32,428 bases of DNA. Origin: Bacteroidota bacterium (GTDB lineage Bacteria; Bacteroidota; Bacteroidia; Bacteroidales; VadinHA17). Location of the stretch: the NCBI GenBank assembly GCA_011049175.1, contig DSCJ01000096.1:1-32428 (forward strand), in the 5' to 3' direction. The translations under genes were made by a program, and so were the position numbers. Of this stretch, positions 1-8,604 are shown piece after piece. Position 1 is the first letter of the stretch. Every line of letters starts with the position of its first letter. The notes under the pieces are model-generated. The model had not been told where the DNA came from, did not search any database, and worked only from the letters and a program-made list of their open reading frames with translations.

Positions 1-66
1 GAGTAGCTGTTGACGCTCCTCTTCACTGAGTTTTTCAATAGCCTGTTTAATTTCTGACAATTCCAT
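1..66 (-). CDS. Partial small protein, 5' end only (possible addiction-module-like protein)
   Basis: Reading the minus strand from the ATG at 66-64 gives 22 open codons, MELSEIKQAIEKLSEEERQQ followed by LL, running off the window edge. The charged, helical 'SEIKQAIEKLSEEER' start resembles the N-termini of small antitoxin or addiction-module component proteins, which often begin with 'xEIKxAIxxLsxEEr'. That is a resemblance only, because the rest of the gene is missing. A TATATTTG box lies just upstream, which supports a real gene start here. The function cannot be settled from this fragment. Confidence 0.55.
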   Translation of the reverse strand, partial: MELSEIKQAIEKLSEEERQQLL

Positions 67-80
67 AACAGCATTTTTTT

Positions 81-113
81 CAAATATACAAATAATTGCT
101 GATTATGTCATAA
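81..113 (-). promoter_or_regulatory. Candidate promoter/operator of the partial small gene
   Basis: On the minus strand TATATTTG (88-81) matches the Bacteroidetes -7 consensus TAnnTTTG exactly. No good TTTG -33 element lies at the usual distance. Just upstream, TTATGTCATAA (103-113) is an 11-bp palindrome placed where a regulator of the small gene could bind. The leader would be only about 8-10 nt. Antitoxin genes are often autoregulated through such palindromes, but that role is inferred. Confidence 0.35.
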
Positions 114-126
114 CAAAGCCAGAAAA

Positions 127-134
127 CTACGTAG
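127..134. repeat. Single CTACGTAG palindrome
   Basis: This 8-bp palindrome is identical to the unit present four times in the inverted repeat at 31917-31964, at the other end of the window. Here it lies about 60 bp upstream of the small minus-strand gene and downstream of yaaA. One octamer could be chance. It is recorded because of the cluster at the right end. Confidence 0.4.
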
Positions 135-156
135 TCAGGATAGAATAATGTATTAA

Positions 157-179
157 TTAACAGTAATAACTACTGTTAA
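157..179 (-). terminator. Hairpin downstream of yaaA
   Basis: TTAACAGTA and TACTGTTAA form a 9-bp perfect stem around a 5-nt loop (166-170), about 70 bp past the yaaA stop. No U-tract follows on the minus strand, so this is at best a weak terminator. The rest of 67-249 is AT-rich and carries no gene I can see. Confidence 0.35.
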
Positions 180-249
180 AAAAATTATCTGATTACAGAA
201 TGTATGAAAATAATGTGTTGAAATATCCGGTTCCCCGGTTGATTTTTCT

Positions 250-1014
250 TTACCTGACAAATACCAGGGTATCATTTCCGGAAAACGGTTCATAATAGCG
301 GTATCCTTCTTCTTCAAAATGCTTCAGCTCTTCCGGGTCGGTGATCCGGTTCCTTACCAGGAATCGGGCCATCATGCCCCGGGCTTTTTTGGCATACACC
401 GTGATAACACGGTAATCGTCACCCCTCGCTTCACGGAATTCGGGGGTGATGATGCGGTAAGGGAAATCCCAGTTTCCCACGGCTTTAAAATATTCCTGCG
501 AGGCCAGATTGATCAGCACCCTGTTTGCCCCCGATTCCATTTCTTCCACCAGTTTTTCAGCCAGCCTTTTTCCCCAGAAGGCGTACAGGTCTTTTCCCCT
601 CTCGTTTTTCAGGGGAATTCCCATCTCCAGCCGGTAGGCCTGCATCATGTCCAGAGGCCTCAGCAGACCATACAGTCCCGAAAGGATCCGGATATGTTGC
701 TGCGCGAACAGAAGCTCTTCCCGGTCGAATGTCCCGGCCCGCAATCCCCTGTAAACCTCCCCGCTGAATGCCAGAATGGCGGGGCGGGTATTCTCCGGGG
801 TAAAGGGCAGGGTCCAGCGGGTGTATCGTTCAAACGTAAGCCGGGACAGTTCCGGGCTGATGTCAATAACTTTTTCCAGCTCTCCGGGGCTGAACTTCCG
901 GAGTTCCTGCATCAGTCTGTCCGCTTCCCGTAGAAAGGCGGGACAGGTCAGGGGAACCTCCGGCAGGGGGACATCCATATTTATGGTTTTGGCAGGTGAA
1001 AGAAGCGCGATCAT
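250..1014 (-). CDS. yaaA: YaaA/DUF328 family peroxide stress protein
   Basis: This protein of about 254 residues matches YaaA along its whole length. Visible landmarks are the N-terminal 'LLSPAKT', then 'FTPENTRPAILAFSGEVYRGL', 'FAQQHIRILSGLYGLLRPLD', 'YRLEMGIPL..RGKDLYAFWG', 'LINLASQEYFKAV' and 'YAKKARGMMARFLVRNRI', all in family order. In E. coli, YaaA is induced by OxyR and lowers intracellular unincorporated iron during hydrogen peroxide stress; its biochemistry is poorly defined. I chose the ATG at 1014 because 'MIALLSPAKT' aligns with the family start. The in-frame ATGs at 1029 and 1032 (adding (M)MKKQP) are also possible. The open frame extends much further upstream, but that part overlaps the divergent transporter gene and does not look like protein. 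It shares a short divergent promoter region with the MFS gene and fits the dps/oxyR pair 8 kb away. Confidence 0.93.
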   Translation of the reverse strand: MIALLSPAKTINMDVPLPEVPLTCPAFLREADRLMQELRKFSPGELEKVIDISPELSRLTFERYTRWTLPFTPENTRPAILAFSGEVYRGLRAGTFDREELLFAQQHIRILSGLYGLLRPLDMMQAYRLEMGIPLKNERGKDLYAFWGKRLAEKLVEEMESGANRVLINLASQEYFKAVGNWDFPYRIITPEFREARGDDYRVITVYAKKARGMMARFLVRNRITDPEELKHFEEEGYRYYEPFSGNDTLVFVR

Positions 1015-1046
1015 GGGTTGTTTTTTCATCATGAAATTAACATCTT

Positions 1047-1078
1047 TCTGCGGGATTTGTTCTGTTTTTCTATATTTG
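1047..1078 (+). promoter_or_regulatory. Candidate promoter of the MFS transporter gene
   Basis: TATATTTG at 1071-1078 is an exact TAnnTTTG -7 box. A weak -33 candidate (TCTG, 1047-1050) lies 20 nt upstream. The predicted transcript would start about 15-18 nt before the ATG at 1099, which supports that start over the upstream in-frame ATG at 1018. Confidence 0.5.
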
Positions 1079-1098
1079 GGTTGATATTTTTCCCCGCT

Positions 1099-2355
1099 AT
1101 GCCTGTCCGTTTCCGGAAAGATCTGCAGTATTACAAATTCAGCCTGTACGGTTTTCTGAAGAACCTGAAATTTTTCGATCCTTTCCTGCTGCTGTTCTTT
1201 CTGGAGAAGGGCCTGAGCTTCACACAGATCGGCACCCTGTATGCTATTCGGGAGGTGACCCGCAATATTTTTGAGGTTCCCTCGGGGATCCTGGCCGATG
1301 CCATGGGGCGGCGAAAGGCCATGATCACCTGCTTCATGTTCTACATTGCTTCCTTTATCGTATTTTATCTTACCTCGGGATTTACGGCTTTTATTGGTGC
1401 CATGCTGCTTTTTTCTCTGGGAGATGCCTTCCGTACCGGCACTCATAAGGCCATGATCTTCGAATACCTCCGGATCAGAGGATGGGAAGATCAGAAAACC
1501 CATTATTACGGTCATACCCGGGGATGGTCGCAAATGGGCTCGGCCCTGTCTTCCCTGCTGGCAGCCCTCATTGTTTTCCACGAGGGGACGTACCAGTCGG
1601 TTTTCCTGTATTCAACCATTCCATACGTGCTGGATATGTTATTGATGATCAGTTACCCTTCCGTTCTTGATGGGAAAGAGCGGGGGGGCGGGATGAAGAA
1701 AATCGGGCAGAATTACAGAAAAGTGGTGGGGCAGTTCATTCATTCATTCAAAAATCTGGCCGTACTGGGAGCTATTCTGAATGTTTCCTCTTTCAGCGGA
1801 TATTACAAAGCAGTGAAAGATTACCTGCAGCCGTTTATCCGCACTTTTGCCCTGGGATTGCCCCTGATGGCTGGCTTGGAAGACAAGCAACGTGCCGCGG
1901 TACTTGTGGGTGTTTTTTATTTTATCCTGTATTTCCTTACCTCTTTTGCTTCCCGGTCTTCTGGAAAAGTTACCGAACGCATCGGAAACATCGCGCTGGT
2001 GGTGAACCTTACCCTGATCGCGGGGGTTGGGGCCGGTATGCTGAGCGGATTGTTTTATGAACTGGGCTGGGTGCTTCTGGCCATTCTTTTCTATTTTCTG
2101 GTGTTTGTGCTTGAAAACCTGCGTAAACCGGCGGGTATCGCCTATGTGTCGGAAAAACTGGATCAGGATATCCTGGCTTCTGCCCTTTCGGCTGAATCAC
2201 AGGCCGAAACCCTGTTTGCGGCTTTGCTGGTGCTGGTGCTCGGTTTCAGTGCGGAATGGTTTGGGGTGGGATATGGACTGATGGCTACTTCAGGATTCAT
2301 ACTGCTTGTTCTACCCTTGATCAGGGCATGCATAACCTGGCGAAGGAAAACATAA
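1099..2355 (+). CDS. Major facilitator superfamily transporter
   Basis: This 418-residue protein is very hydrophobic, with roughly a dozen membrane segments expected. Loop 2-3 carries a clear MFS motif A at residues 63-73 (GILADAMGRRK), preceded by 'EVPS', as in many bacterial drug/proton antiporters and sugar transporters. An arginine/lysine-rich cytoplasmic segment near residues 195-215 divides the two halves. The protein sits in the inner membrane. Nothing in the sequence identifies the substrate. The open frame starts at 1018, but that ATG is upstream of the TATATTTG box and overlaps yaaA, so I use the ATG at 1099. The gene is followed by a 147-bp AT-rich gap with no clear terminator. Confidence 0.88.
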   Translation: MPVRFRKDLQYYKFSLYGFLKNLKFFDPFLLLFFLEKGLSFTQIGTLYAIREVTRNIFEVPSGILADAMGRRKAMITCFMFYIASFIVFYLTSGFTAFIGAMLLFSLGDAFRTGTHKAMIFEYLRIRGWEDQKTHYYGHTRGWSQMGSALSSLLAALIVFHEGTYQSVFLYSTIPYVLDMLLMISYPSVLDGKERGGGMKKIGQNYRKVVGQFIHSFKNLAVLGAILNVSSFSGYYKAVKDYLQPFIRTFALGLPLMAGLEDKQRAAVLVGVFYFILYFLTSFASRSSGKVTERIGNIALVVNLTLIAGVGAGMLSGLFYELGWVLLAILFYFLVFVLENLRKPAGIAYVSEKLDQDILASALSAESQAETLFAALLVLVLGFSAEWFGVGYGLMATSGFILLVLPLIRACITWRRKT

Positions 2356-2502
2356 CGCCCCGGTCCACATGAATCCCGGCCAATGAAAAGGGAACAAATA
2401 TGCATTAATTGAACAAAACCTGTTTATTTTGTATTGAGTTTGTACAGAAAACCGGTGCCAACTAAAACGGAAGTCACATAAACGTAATAAACACGGCGAG
2501 TT

Positions 2503-3405
2503 ATGAAAAACCTGCTTGTACCTGTCGATTTTAGAGACCCTTCCCTTAAGGCATTCCGGGTGGCCTGCCGCTTTGCCTCCGATCAGAATTTCAGTATTGT
2601 GTTGCTGAATGTGCTGGAAACGCCAGGCCTTCTGGCAGAATTTTTTGCTTCCGGCGACGATCTGGTAAGAATTACCGATCAGGCCAAAGACCGCATGCTG
2701 GAGCTGGCTTCCAGGGTTAAGGAGGAATATCCCGGGTTGAAAATAAGCACCCGGGTGGAGAGGGGAAAGCCGCATCAGGAAATCCTCGAGGTGGCGGAAG
2801 ATATCCGGGCACGAATGATCTTTCTGGGGGAAAACCATCAGGGGTCGGGAGCCGAGCAGGAACTGGGCACCACCGTGTACCATGTAACCCTGAAATCTCC
2901 GGTGCCCGTTCTTACTGTGAAGGGAAATATTGAAAAACTGGGGGATAAAATCGTAGTGCCACTGGATCTGACGCGTAGTGTCAGGCGCCAGTTGTTCAGC
3001 GCACTGGTATACGGACTGAATTACGGGGCAGAAATTCATCTGGTATCGGTGGTCATTGGAGGGATCAGCATCAAGGATAGCAGGATATACCAGAGACTGA
3101 AGGCCGCGAAGAAAAGCCTGGAGGAAAACGGGGTGAAATGCCACATGAAGCTGTTTGAACGTTCGGATACTCTTCCTTATATCAGGGTTCTGGAATACAC
3201 CCGGGAGATCGGGGCCGGGATGATCCTGGTCATGACCCACGAGGAGGGATATACCTATGACAATTACATCGGCGCTTTTGCGCACCATATCATCAATGAA
3301 TCGGAAGTTCCCGTCATGAGTCTGACTTCTTCGGCATCGAAAAAACATTTCGGGGTGACCATCAAGGGAATCGTTGATCCTCTGGGCATGCTGTTTGCTA
3401 CCTGA
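2503..3405 (+). CDS. Tandem-domain universal stress protein (UspA family)
   Basis: This 300-residue protein has two Usp domains, about residues 1-145 and 146-282. The first starts 'KNLLVPVDFRDPSLKAF' with the usual beta-strand/aspartate pattern. It ends in 'GENHQGSGAEQELGTT...SPVPVLTV', a degenerate form of the G-x2-G-x9-G-S/T nucleotide-binding signature. The second starts 'DKIVVPLDLTRSVRRQLFSA' and ends 'SEVPVMSLT' but lacks a recognisable glycine signature, so it may not bind ATP. Usp proteins are cytoplasmic and act in stress survival, with varied partners. The stop is only 28 bp from mrpA, so it is probably the first gene of the Mrp transcription unit. A role in modulating antiporter expression or activity is inferred. 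Confidence 0.9.
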   Translation: MKNLLVPVDFRDPSLKAFRVACRFASDQNFSIVLLNVLETPGLLAEFFASGDDLVRITDQAKDRMLELASRVKEEYPGLKISTRVERGKPHQEILEVAEDIRARMIFLGENHQGSGAEQELGTTVYHVTLKSPVPVLTVKGNIEKLGDKIVVPLDLTRSVRRQLFSALVYGLNYGAEIHLVSVVIGGISIKDSRIYQRLKAAKKSLEENGVKCHMKLFERSDTLPYIRVLEYTREIGAGMILVMTHEEGYTYDNYIGAFAHHIINESEVPVMSLTSSASKKHFGVTIKGIVDPLGMLFAT

Positions 3406-3433
3406 ACCATAAACGGGGCCGGGAGTACCTGAT

Positions 3434-5740
3434 ATGCATCAAGCATTGCTGATATACCTGACCGTGGGAGGTGCGGCTTTTCTTTTTCCGGGAGTCGGCG
3501 GGAAAAGAAGGGCGCTGGTTCCGGCTCTGCTTCTGGCAGGTTTCTTTCTTTTCTTTCTGTTCAAACTGCCCTTCATTGCCGAAACAGGGGCCTGGCACCA
3601 GGTGATTCTGTGGATCCCGGAGCTCGGTCTGAACCTGGAATTTCTGCTTGACGGACTGAGTCTTTTCATGGTGATCCTGGTAGCTGGAATCGGCGCACTG
3701 GTTTTTCTGTATTCCCGGGTTTACATGAAAGAATATCAGGAGACCGGGCGATTTTACCTGTATCTCTTTCTGTTTGCCGGCTCCATGACAGGACTGGTAC
3801 TTTCAGCCAATCTGATCCAGTTGTTCATTTTCTGGGAGCTGACCAGTGTGTTGTCATTCCTGCTTATCGGGTTTTTTCACGAAAAGGCGGAAGCACGCCG
3901 GGCAGCTTTCCAGTCGTTATACATTACCGGATTCGGTGGTTTGTGTATGCTGGCCGGGATTATCCTGCTGGGAAGCATTCCCGGAAGCTATTCCCTGCCG
4001 GCCTGGCTGGCATCTTCTGCTGCGATCAGGGCAAGTTCTTTTTATGTTCCTGGTCTGCTGCTGATACTGGTGGGCGCTTTTACCAAATCGGCCCAGTTCC
4101 CGTTCCACTTCTGGCTTCCTACGGCCATGAAAGCTCCGGCTCCCGTGAGCGCATACCTCCATTCGGCCACCATGGTCAAGGCGGGTTTTTTTCTGCTGGC
4201 CAGGCTGGCTCCTGTCCTGGGGGGTACGCCCGAATGGAAATACATCATTTCTTCGGTGGGCGTGCTGACCATGCTTGTGGGGTCGTATCTTGCCATCTCA
4301 CAAAAAGATATCAAATCCATTCTGGCCTATACCACCATCAACGGGCTGGGCATTCTGGTGCTGCTGATCGGGATCAATACGGAGCAATCGGCCAGCGCCG
4401 CCCTGATCTTTCTGTTTGTTCATGCCATGTACAAAGCCACCCTGTTTATGATGGCCGGAATGATTGAAAAAAAGACAGGGACCAGGGACATAGACCGGTT
4501 GGGCGGGCTGGCCCGCCATATGCCGGTGAGTTTTATCATTGCTCTGCTGGCGGCGCTGTCGATGGCCGGACTGCCTCCCATGCTGGGTTTCCTGGGGAAG
4601 GAACTGATCTATGAGGCCAAGGTGGAACTGCCGGGCATCAATTTTCCGTTGCTGGTGCTGGGGGTTTTGTCGAATATTCTGATGGTAGCTGTTTCTCTGG
4701 CATTCCTGTATAAAATATTTCTGGGCCCGCCACGCCGGTATGCTGTGGCCCCCGATGAAAAAGGATGGCTCTTGCTGGCGGGTCCGGCTGTTCTGGCATT
4801 ATTCAGCCTGGTGCTGGGTTTGTTCCCCGACCTGATTGGGAATACCCTGATAAATACGGCGCTTCCGGTTATGCATGCCGGGGCCGGGGAAGTTGATCTG
4901 AAGATATGGCACGGAGTGAACACGGTGTTTTTCCTTAGCCTGCTTACGGTGTTCTTCGGATTGCTCCTGTCATGGCTGATCATCCGGAAAACCACCCTGC
5001 TGGAAGCGTGGAGGCGAATGAACAATGCGATTTTCTACATCCGGTTCAGCGAACTGTTCTCAGCTGCCATTGACCGGTTTATCGCTTTTTCCGGGCGTAA
5101 GGAGAAAGTAATGCAACACGGGTACCACCGGTACTATATTCTGACCATTGTATCGTTTACCGCCCTTCTGATGTGGGGGAAGGTAATCCTGGGAGGAGTG
5201 GAATGGCCGGAAATGCATGTCCGGGTTGAATCTTTCTTTATCCCGGTCCTGGTGGGGGTGATGGTGCCAGCCGTTCTGTACAGCACCCTTACCCGGTCGA
5301 GAATGGCCGCCATTATTGACATGGGGGTCGTCGGATACGGTATATCACTGATATACATGTATTTCAGTGCGGTAGACCTGGCCATAATGCAGATCCTGGT
5401 CGAAACGCTTACGGTGGTGATATTCGTGCTGGTGCTGCAGCGCCTTCCCCGTTTTGCCATCCTTTCCACCAGGAGGACACGTATCAGAGACCTGACGGTG
5501 GCCCTGGTATTCGGCAGTGTGATGACCATGGTGGCTCTTTTTGCCGTGCAGGCAAATGTGCCGAAACCCGTTTCGGAATATTTTCAGGACCGGAGTTTGA
5601 CCGATGCTTTCGGAAGGAACGTGGTGAATGTGATTTTGGTTGATTTCAGGGCCTTCGATACGCTGGGTGAAACGGTGGTTTTGATCACGGCTGCCCTGGG
5701 TATCCTTGTTTTAATCGGGAAAAAAACAGGAAAAATATGA
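3434..5740 (+). CDS. mrpA: Na+/H+ antiporter subunit A (MrpA/MnhA)
   Basis: This 768-residue membrane protein is the large Mrp subunit. Residues about 1-500 form the NuoL-like proton-channel module, with the conserved TM glutamate E135 ('FWELTSVLSFLLIG'), K218 ('GAFTKSAQFPFHFWLP'), K233, H243 and K249 ('HSATMVKAGFFL'). The C-terminal third (about 570-768) matches the MbhD/MbhE-type extension, including 'DLAIMQILVETLTVVIFVLVL' and the closing 'VNVILVDFRAFDTLGETVVL'. The full-length, two-part form means A and the MbhD/E part are not split here. With MrpB-G it would exchange cytoplasmic Na+ for external H+. Its ATGA overlaps the mrpB start by 4 bp, so translation is probably coupled. Confidence 0.96.
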   Translation: MHQALLIYLTVGGAAFLFPGVGGKRRALVPALLLAGFFLFFLFKLPFIAETGAWHQVILWIPELGLNLEFLLDGLSLFMVILVAGIGALVFLYSRVYMKEYQETGRFYLYLFLFAGSMTGLVLSANLIQLFIFWELTSVLSFLLIGFFHEKAEARRAAFQSLYITGFGGLCMLAGIILLGSIPGSYSLPAWLASSAAIRASSFYVPGLLLILVGAFTKSAQFPFHFWLPTAMKAPAPVSAYLHSATMVKAGFFLLARLAPVLGGTPEWKYIISSVGVLTMLVGSYLAISQKDIKSILAYTTINGLGILVLLIGINTEQSASAALIFLFVHAMYKATLFMMAGMIEKKTGTRDIDRLGGLARHMPVSFIIALLAALSMAGLPPMLGFLGKELIYEAKVELPGINFPLLVLGVLSNILMVAVSLAFLYKIFLGPPRRYAVAPDEKGWLLLAGPAVLALFSLVLGLFPDLIGNTLINTALPVMHAGAGEVDLKIWHGVNTVFFLSLLTVFFGLLLSWLIIRKTTLLEAWRRMNNAIFYIRFSELFSAAIDRFIAFSGRKEKVMQHGYHRYYILTIVSFTALLMWGKVILGGVEWPEMHVRVESFFIPVLVGVMVPAVLYSTLTRSRMAAIIDMGVVGYGISLIYMYFSAVDLAIMQILVETLTVVIFVLVLQRLPRFAILSTRRTRIRDLTVALVFGSVMTMVALFAVQANVPKPVSEYFQDRSLTDAFGRNVVNVILVDFRAFDTLGETVVLITAALGILVLIGKKTGKI

Positions 5741-6162
5741 ATTCGGTTATTTTACAGATTGCGGAAAAGTATATCCGGTGGCTGTTGTTGTTTTTTGCTT
5801 TGACGGCTTTGCTGAGAGGGCATCATTTTCCTGGGGGAGGATTCATTGCAGGGCTGCTGGCTGGTTTGGCCGTTGTTTTCCGGAGTCTTGCCTACTCGGA
5901 AGAAAAGGTCTTCCGTGATTTCCCGGTCAGACCGGTTACCCTGTTAAGTGCCGGCCTGATCATGATACTCCTGAGCTTTCTTCCTGCCTGGCTCACAAAC
6001 AGGCCGTTCATGACAGGTGTCTGGGTGAAGCCGGTCCTCCCTCTGGCCGGGGAACTCAAACTGGGAACGCCCCTGGTATTCGATACGGGGATCTTTCTTT
6101 CGGTAACGGGGGTGATTCTGTTATTTCTTTTTTCCCTGAAAATACCTGAAAAATGGAAGTGA
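5737..6162 (+). CDS. mrpB: Na+/H+ antiporter subunit B (MrpB/MnhB)
   Basis: This 141-residue protein has about four membrane segments. It shows the MnhB signatures 'RGHHFPGGGFIAGLLAG' (residues 27-43) and 'LKLGTPLVFDTGIFLSVTGV' near the C-terminus. MrpB belongs to the membrane hetero-oligomer needed for Na+/H+ exchange and is homologous to part of the Mbh/Mbx hydrogenase complexes. The start overlaps the mrpA stop (ATGA) and the stop overlaps mrpC by 10 bp. Length is normal for the family. Confidence 0.95.
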   Translation: MNSVILQIAEKYIRWLLLFFALTALLRGHHFPGGGFIAGLLAGLAVVFRSLAYSEEKVFRDFPVRPVTLLSAGLIMILLSFLPAWLTNRPFMTGVWVKPVLPLAGELKLGTPLVFDTGIFLSVTGVILLFLFSLKIPEKWK

Positions 6163-6497
6163 TACTGGCCATCCTTGTGGGAATACTGTTCACAGCCGGA
6201 GTATACCTGCTGCTCAGAAGGAGCATTGTAAAATTTATTATCGGGTTTATTTTTATCAGCAATGCCACCAACCTGCTGGTATTTATGGCATCGGGCCTGC
6301 TGGCCGGAGCGCCTGCTTTTATCCGTGATGAAGGGGGCGAAAAAATTATTATGGCCGATCCGGTACCTCAGGCCTTGGTGCTTACGGCTATTGTAATCGG
6401 TCTGGGGATCACCGCCTTTACACTGGCTTTGAAATACCGGTTTTTTCAGGTGACCGGAACCGACGACCTGGACCAGTTGAAACGAACCGACCAGTAA
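6153..6497 (+). CDS. mrpC: Na+/H+ antiporter subunit C (MrpC, NuoK-like)
   Basis: This 114-residue protein has three membrane helices. It is homologous to NuoK and carries the family motif 'DPVPQALVLTAIVIGLGITAF' (about residues 69-89) and 'IGFIFISNATNLLVF' in helix 2. It supports proton and sodium translocation next to MrpD. It overlaps mrpB by 10 bp, and its TAA is followed directly by the mrpD ATG with no spacer, so stoichiometric coupled translation is likely. Confidence 0.95.
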   Translation: MEVILAILVGILFTAGVYLLLRRSIVKFIIGFIFISNATNLLVFMASGLLAGAPAFIRDEGGEKIIMADPVPQALVLTAIVIGLGITAFTLALKYRFFQVTGTDDLDQLKRTDQ

Positions 6498-7994
6498 ATG
6501 AACACCGCCGCCGCCCTGCCCATACTGATTCCTCTGGTGCTGATGATCATTATGATCATCAACCGGTCGGATACCCTGGCCAGGTGGACCGGTGTGGCCG
6601 GAAGCCTGTTATTGCTTGCCTGCTCGGTTTACCTGTTTGCAACGGTGAGGCATTCCGGTATCCTGACCCTGCAGGCGGGGGGATGGAGGGCCCCTTTCGG
6701 AATAACCCTGGTGATTGATCTGTTCAGCGGGCTGATGTTGATGGCCGGGTCGGTGATTCTGGTGGCCGTATCGGTTTTTTCTGTCCGGTTCATCAGGGAA
6801 GATTGCTGCAACAACCGGTTTTATGTTTTTTTCTTTTCGCTTGCCATGGGGCTGAACGGATCTTTCATCACGGGCGACTTATTCAATCTGTTTGTATGGT
6901 TCGAGGTTCTGCTGCTTTCTTCCTTTGTGCTGATTACATACGGCAGTACACCGCAACAATTGAAGGGAGGTGTTAAATACCTGGCCCTGAATTTGCTGGG
7001 ATCTCTGTTCTTCCTGGCGGGAACCGGCCTTTTTTACGGGGAAACGGGGACCCTGAACATGGCCCGTCTGGCAGAACTCTTGCGTGAGGGAGAATATTCT
7101 GCTTCGCTGAATGTGTCGGCCATACTTATTTTTGTGGCATTCGGGATAAAGGGGGCGGTTTTTCCCTTTCACTTCTGGCTGCCGGCTTCTTATCATACGC
7201 CCAATATCACTATTACCTCGTTGTTTGCCGGATTACTGTCAAAAGTAGGGGTGTATGCCATGATCCGGGTGTTTACCCTTTTGTTTATGCACGATCAGGT
7301 GTTCTGGCAACATCTTTTCCTGGTAGTGGCAGGCCTCACCATGGTAATAGGTGGCATGGCCGCCACCGCACAATATGAAACCAGACGGGTGCTGTCCTAC
7401 CACATCATCAGCCAGATAGGGTATATGGTAATGGGCCTGGGTATCTATACCCCGCTGGGAATAGCCGGCGCACTGTTTTTTATGATCCATAATATGCTGG
7501 CCAAAACCGCTGCCTTTATGGTGGCGGGCCTGATCCGGCGGGTGAAGGGAAGTTATGAACTGATGGAAATAGGAGGATTGTACAGGGAAAGACCCTTGCT
7601 TGCCGTACTTTTTATCGTTCCGGCATTTGCCCTGGCAGGGGTTCCTCCTCTTTCCGGATTCTTTGCCAAATTCATCCTGATAAAGGCCGGCCTGGAAGAC
7701 GGCCATTACTGGATCACGGCCATGGCGGTTTTTACTGCCATGCTCACCCTCTTTTCCATGATCAAAATCTGGAACGAGGCTTTTTTGAAAAAAACACCGG
7801 GGAACCACCCCGGAATCAATCCTCCTGTCAGGTTGAACTGGATTGACCTGTTCCCTCCGGCTTTTCTGGGATCGCTGAGCATCCTGATGGGCCTGTTTGC
7901 GGGCCCGGTGTTCCGGTTTGCTTTGGAAGCCGCCCGGGTACTGACCAATGTATCCCCTTATATTGAAAGTGTTATATACGGATTGTCACCATGA
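6498..7994 (+). CDS. mrpD: Na+/H+ antiporter subunit D (MrpD, NuoM/N-like)
   Basis: This 498-residue polytopic protein is homologous to complex I antiporter-like subunits. Key ionisable membrane residues are visible: E136 ('WFEVLLLSSFVLITYG'), K218 ('FGIKGAVFPFHFWLP') and K249 ('GLLSKVGVYAMIRVF'). The histidine-bearing helix 'YHIISQIGYMVMGLG' and the loop 'AGVPPLSGFFAKFILIKAGL' are also family hallmarks. MrpD together with MrpA provides the proton pathway. It starts immediately after the mrpC stop and overlaps mrpE by 4 bp. Confidence 0.96.
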   Translation: MNTAAALPILIPLVLMIIMIINRSDTLARWTGVAGSLLLLACSVYLFATVRHSGILTLQAGGWRAPFGITLVIDLFSGLMLMAGSVILVAVSVFSVRFIREDCCNNRFYVFFFSLAMGLNGSFITGDLFNLFVWFEVLLLSSFVLITYGSTPQQLKGGVKYLALNLLGSLFFLAGTGLFYGETGTLNMARLAELLREGEYSASLNVSAILIFVAFGIKGAVFPFHFWLPASYHTPNITITSLFAGLLSKVGVYAMIRVFTLLFMHDQVFWQHLFLVVAGLTMVIGGMAATAQYETRRVLSYHIISQIGYMVMGLGIYTPLGIAGALFFMIHNMLAKTAAFMVAGLIRRVKGSYELMEIGGLYRERPLLAVLFIVPAFALAGVPPLSGFFAKFILIKAGLEDGHYWITAMAVFTAMLTLFSMIKIWNEAFLKKTPGNHPGINPPVRLNWIDLFPPAFLGSLSILMGLFAGPVFRFALEAARVLTNVSPYIESVIYGLSP

Positions 7995-8344
7995 AGCTCA
8001 TTCTGAGGTTATATTATATTCTCGAGTTTGCCTTGTATTACCTGGTAAAGCTTTTGCAGGCCAACCTGCTGATCGCCTGGGATATAATCAGTCCTACCCT
8101 GCATACCCGGCCGGGGTTTGTGAAAGTGGGCCTTCGTCTCAGGACCGATACCGGACTGTTGTTGTTCAGCAACCTGGTTTCCATGACCCCGGGAACCCTG
8201 GTGACAGATGTCAGCGGGGATAAAATAACGGCCACTGTACACGTGCTTTACATGCAACAGAAAAAGCAAATACTTGAACAAATGGACGACATTCAGAAAA
8301 GGATTGCCCGAATCACCGGACAGATTAACGGTAGAAAACCATGA
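7991..8344 (+). CDS. mrpE: Na+/H+ antiporter subunit E (MrpE), short form
   Basis: This 117-residue protein carries the MnhE core: 'ANLLIAWDIISPT' (about residues 24-36), 'PGFVKVGL', and the diagnostic 'LVSMTPGTLVTDVSGDKITATVHVLY' (about residues 62-87). Classical MrpE is nearer 160 residues with extra N-terminal membrane helices. Here only one N-terminal hydrophobic stretch precedes the core, and the compact form also occurs in other bacteria. ATGA overlaps with both neighbours (mrpD and mrpF) support this start. Confidence 0.9.
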   Translation: MKLILRLYYILEFALYYLVKLLQANLLIAWDIISPTLHTRPGFVKVGLRLRTDTGLLLFSNLVSMTPGTLVTDVSGDKITATVHVLYMQQKKQILEQMDDIQKRIARITGQINGRKP

Positions 8345-8604
8345 TTTATCAAACCATTTTATATGCGGCCATGGCTAACCTGATCCTGGCCATGGCGTTG
8401 ACCCTGGTGAGGCTTGGCAGGGGGCCGGCTTCCGGTGACCGTGTGGTGGCCCTTGACCTGGTTGCATCCATATCCATGGGAATGATCCTGGTATACAGCC
8501 TGTTCACGGAAGAGGCTGTATATCTGGATATCCCTGTTCTGATTGCCATGGTATCGTTTATCGGTACTGTGGCCATATCTGCCTACCTGAAACATAAAAA
8601 ATGA
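8341..8604 (+). CDS. mrpF: Na+/H+ antiporter subunit F (MrpF/MnhF)
   Basis: This 87-residue protein has three membrane helices and the MnhF signature 'RLGRGPASGDRVVALDL' (about residues 24-40) plus the C-terminal 'FIGTVAISAYLKHKK'. The conserved aspartate in 'GDRVVALD' is present. It overlaps mrpE and mrpG by 4 bp each. Homologues in other bacteria have been linked to cholate efflux, but as part of a full operon it should act in the Mrp complex. Confidence 0.95.
   Translation: MIYQTILYAAMANLILAMALTLVRLGRGPASGDRVVALDLVASISMGMILVYSLFTEEAVYLDIPVLIAMVSFIGTVAISAYLKHKK

Noticed and set aside
1018-1098. Upstream in-frame extension of the MFS transporter from the ATG at 1018
   Set aside because: It overlaps the yaaA start region and lies before the TATATTTG promoter box at 1071-1078. 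The 27 added residues are not needed for the first membrane helix.
1015-1581. Long N-terminal extension of yaaA
   Set aside because: The extra residues are low-complexity, opposite the well-supported MFS gene, and YaaA proteins start at 'MIxLLSPAKT'.
2311-3348. 345-codon minus-strand open frame opposite the Usp gene
   Set aside because: It is antisense to a clear two-domain Usp and shows typical antisense composition.
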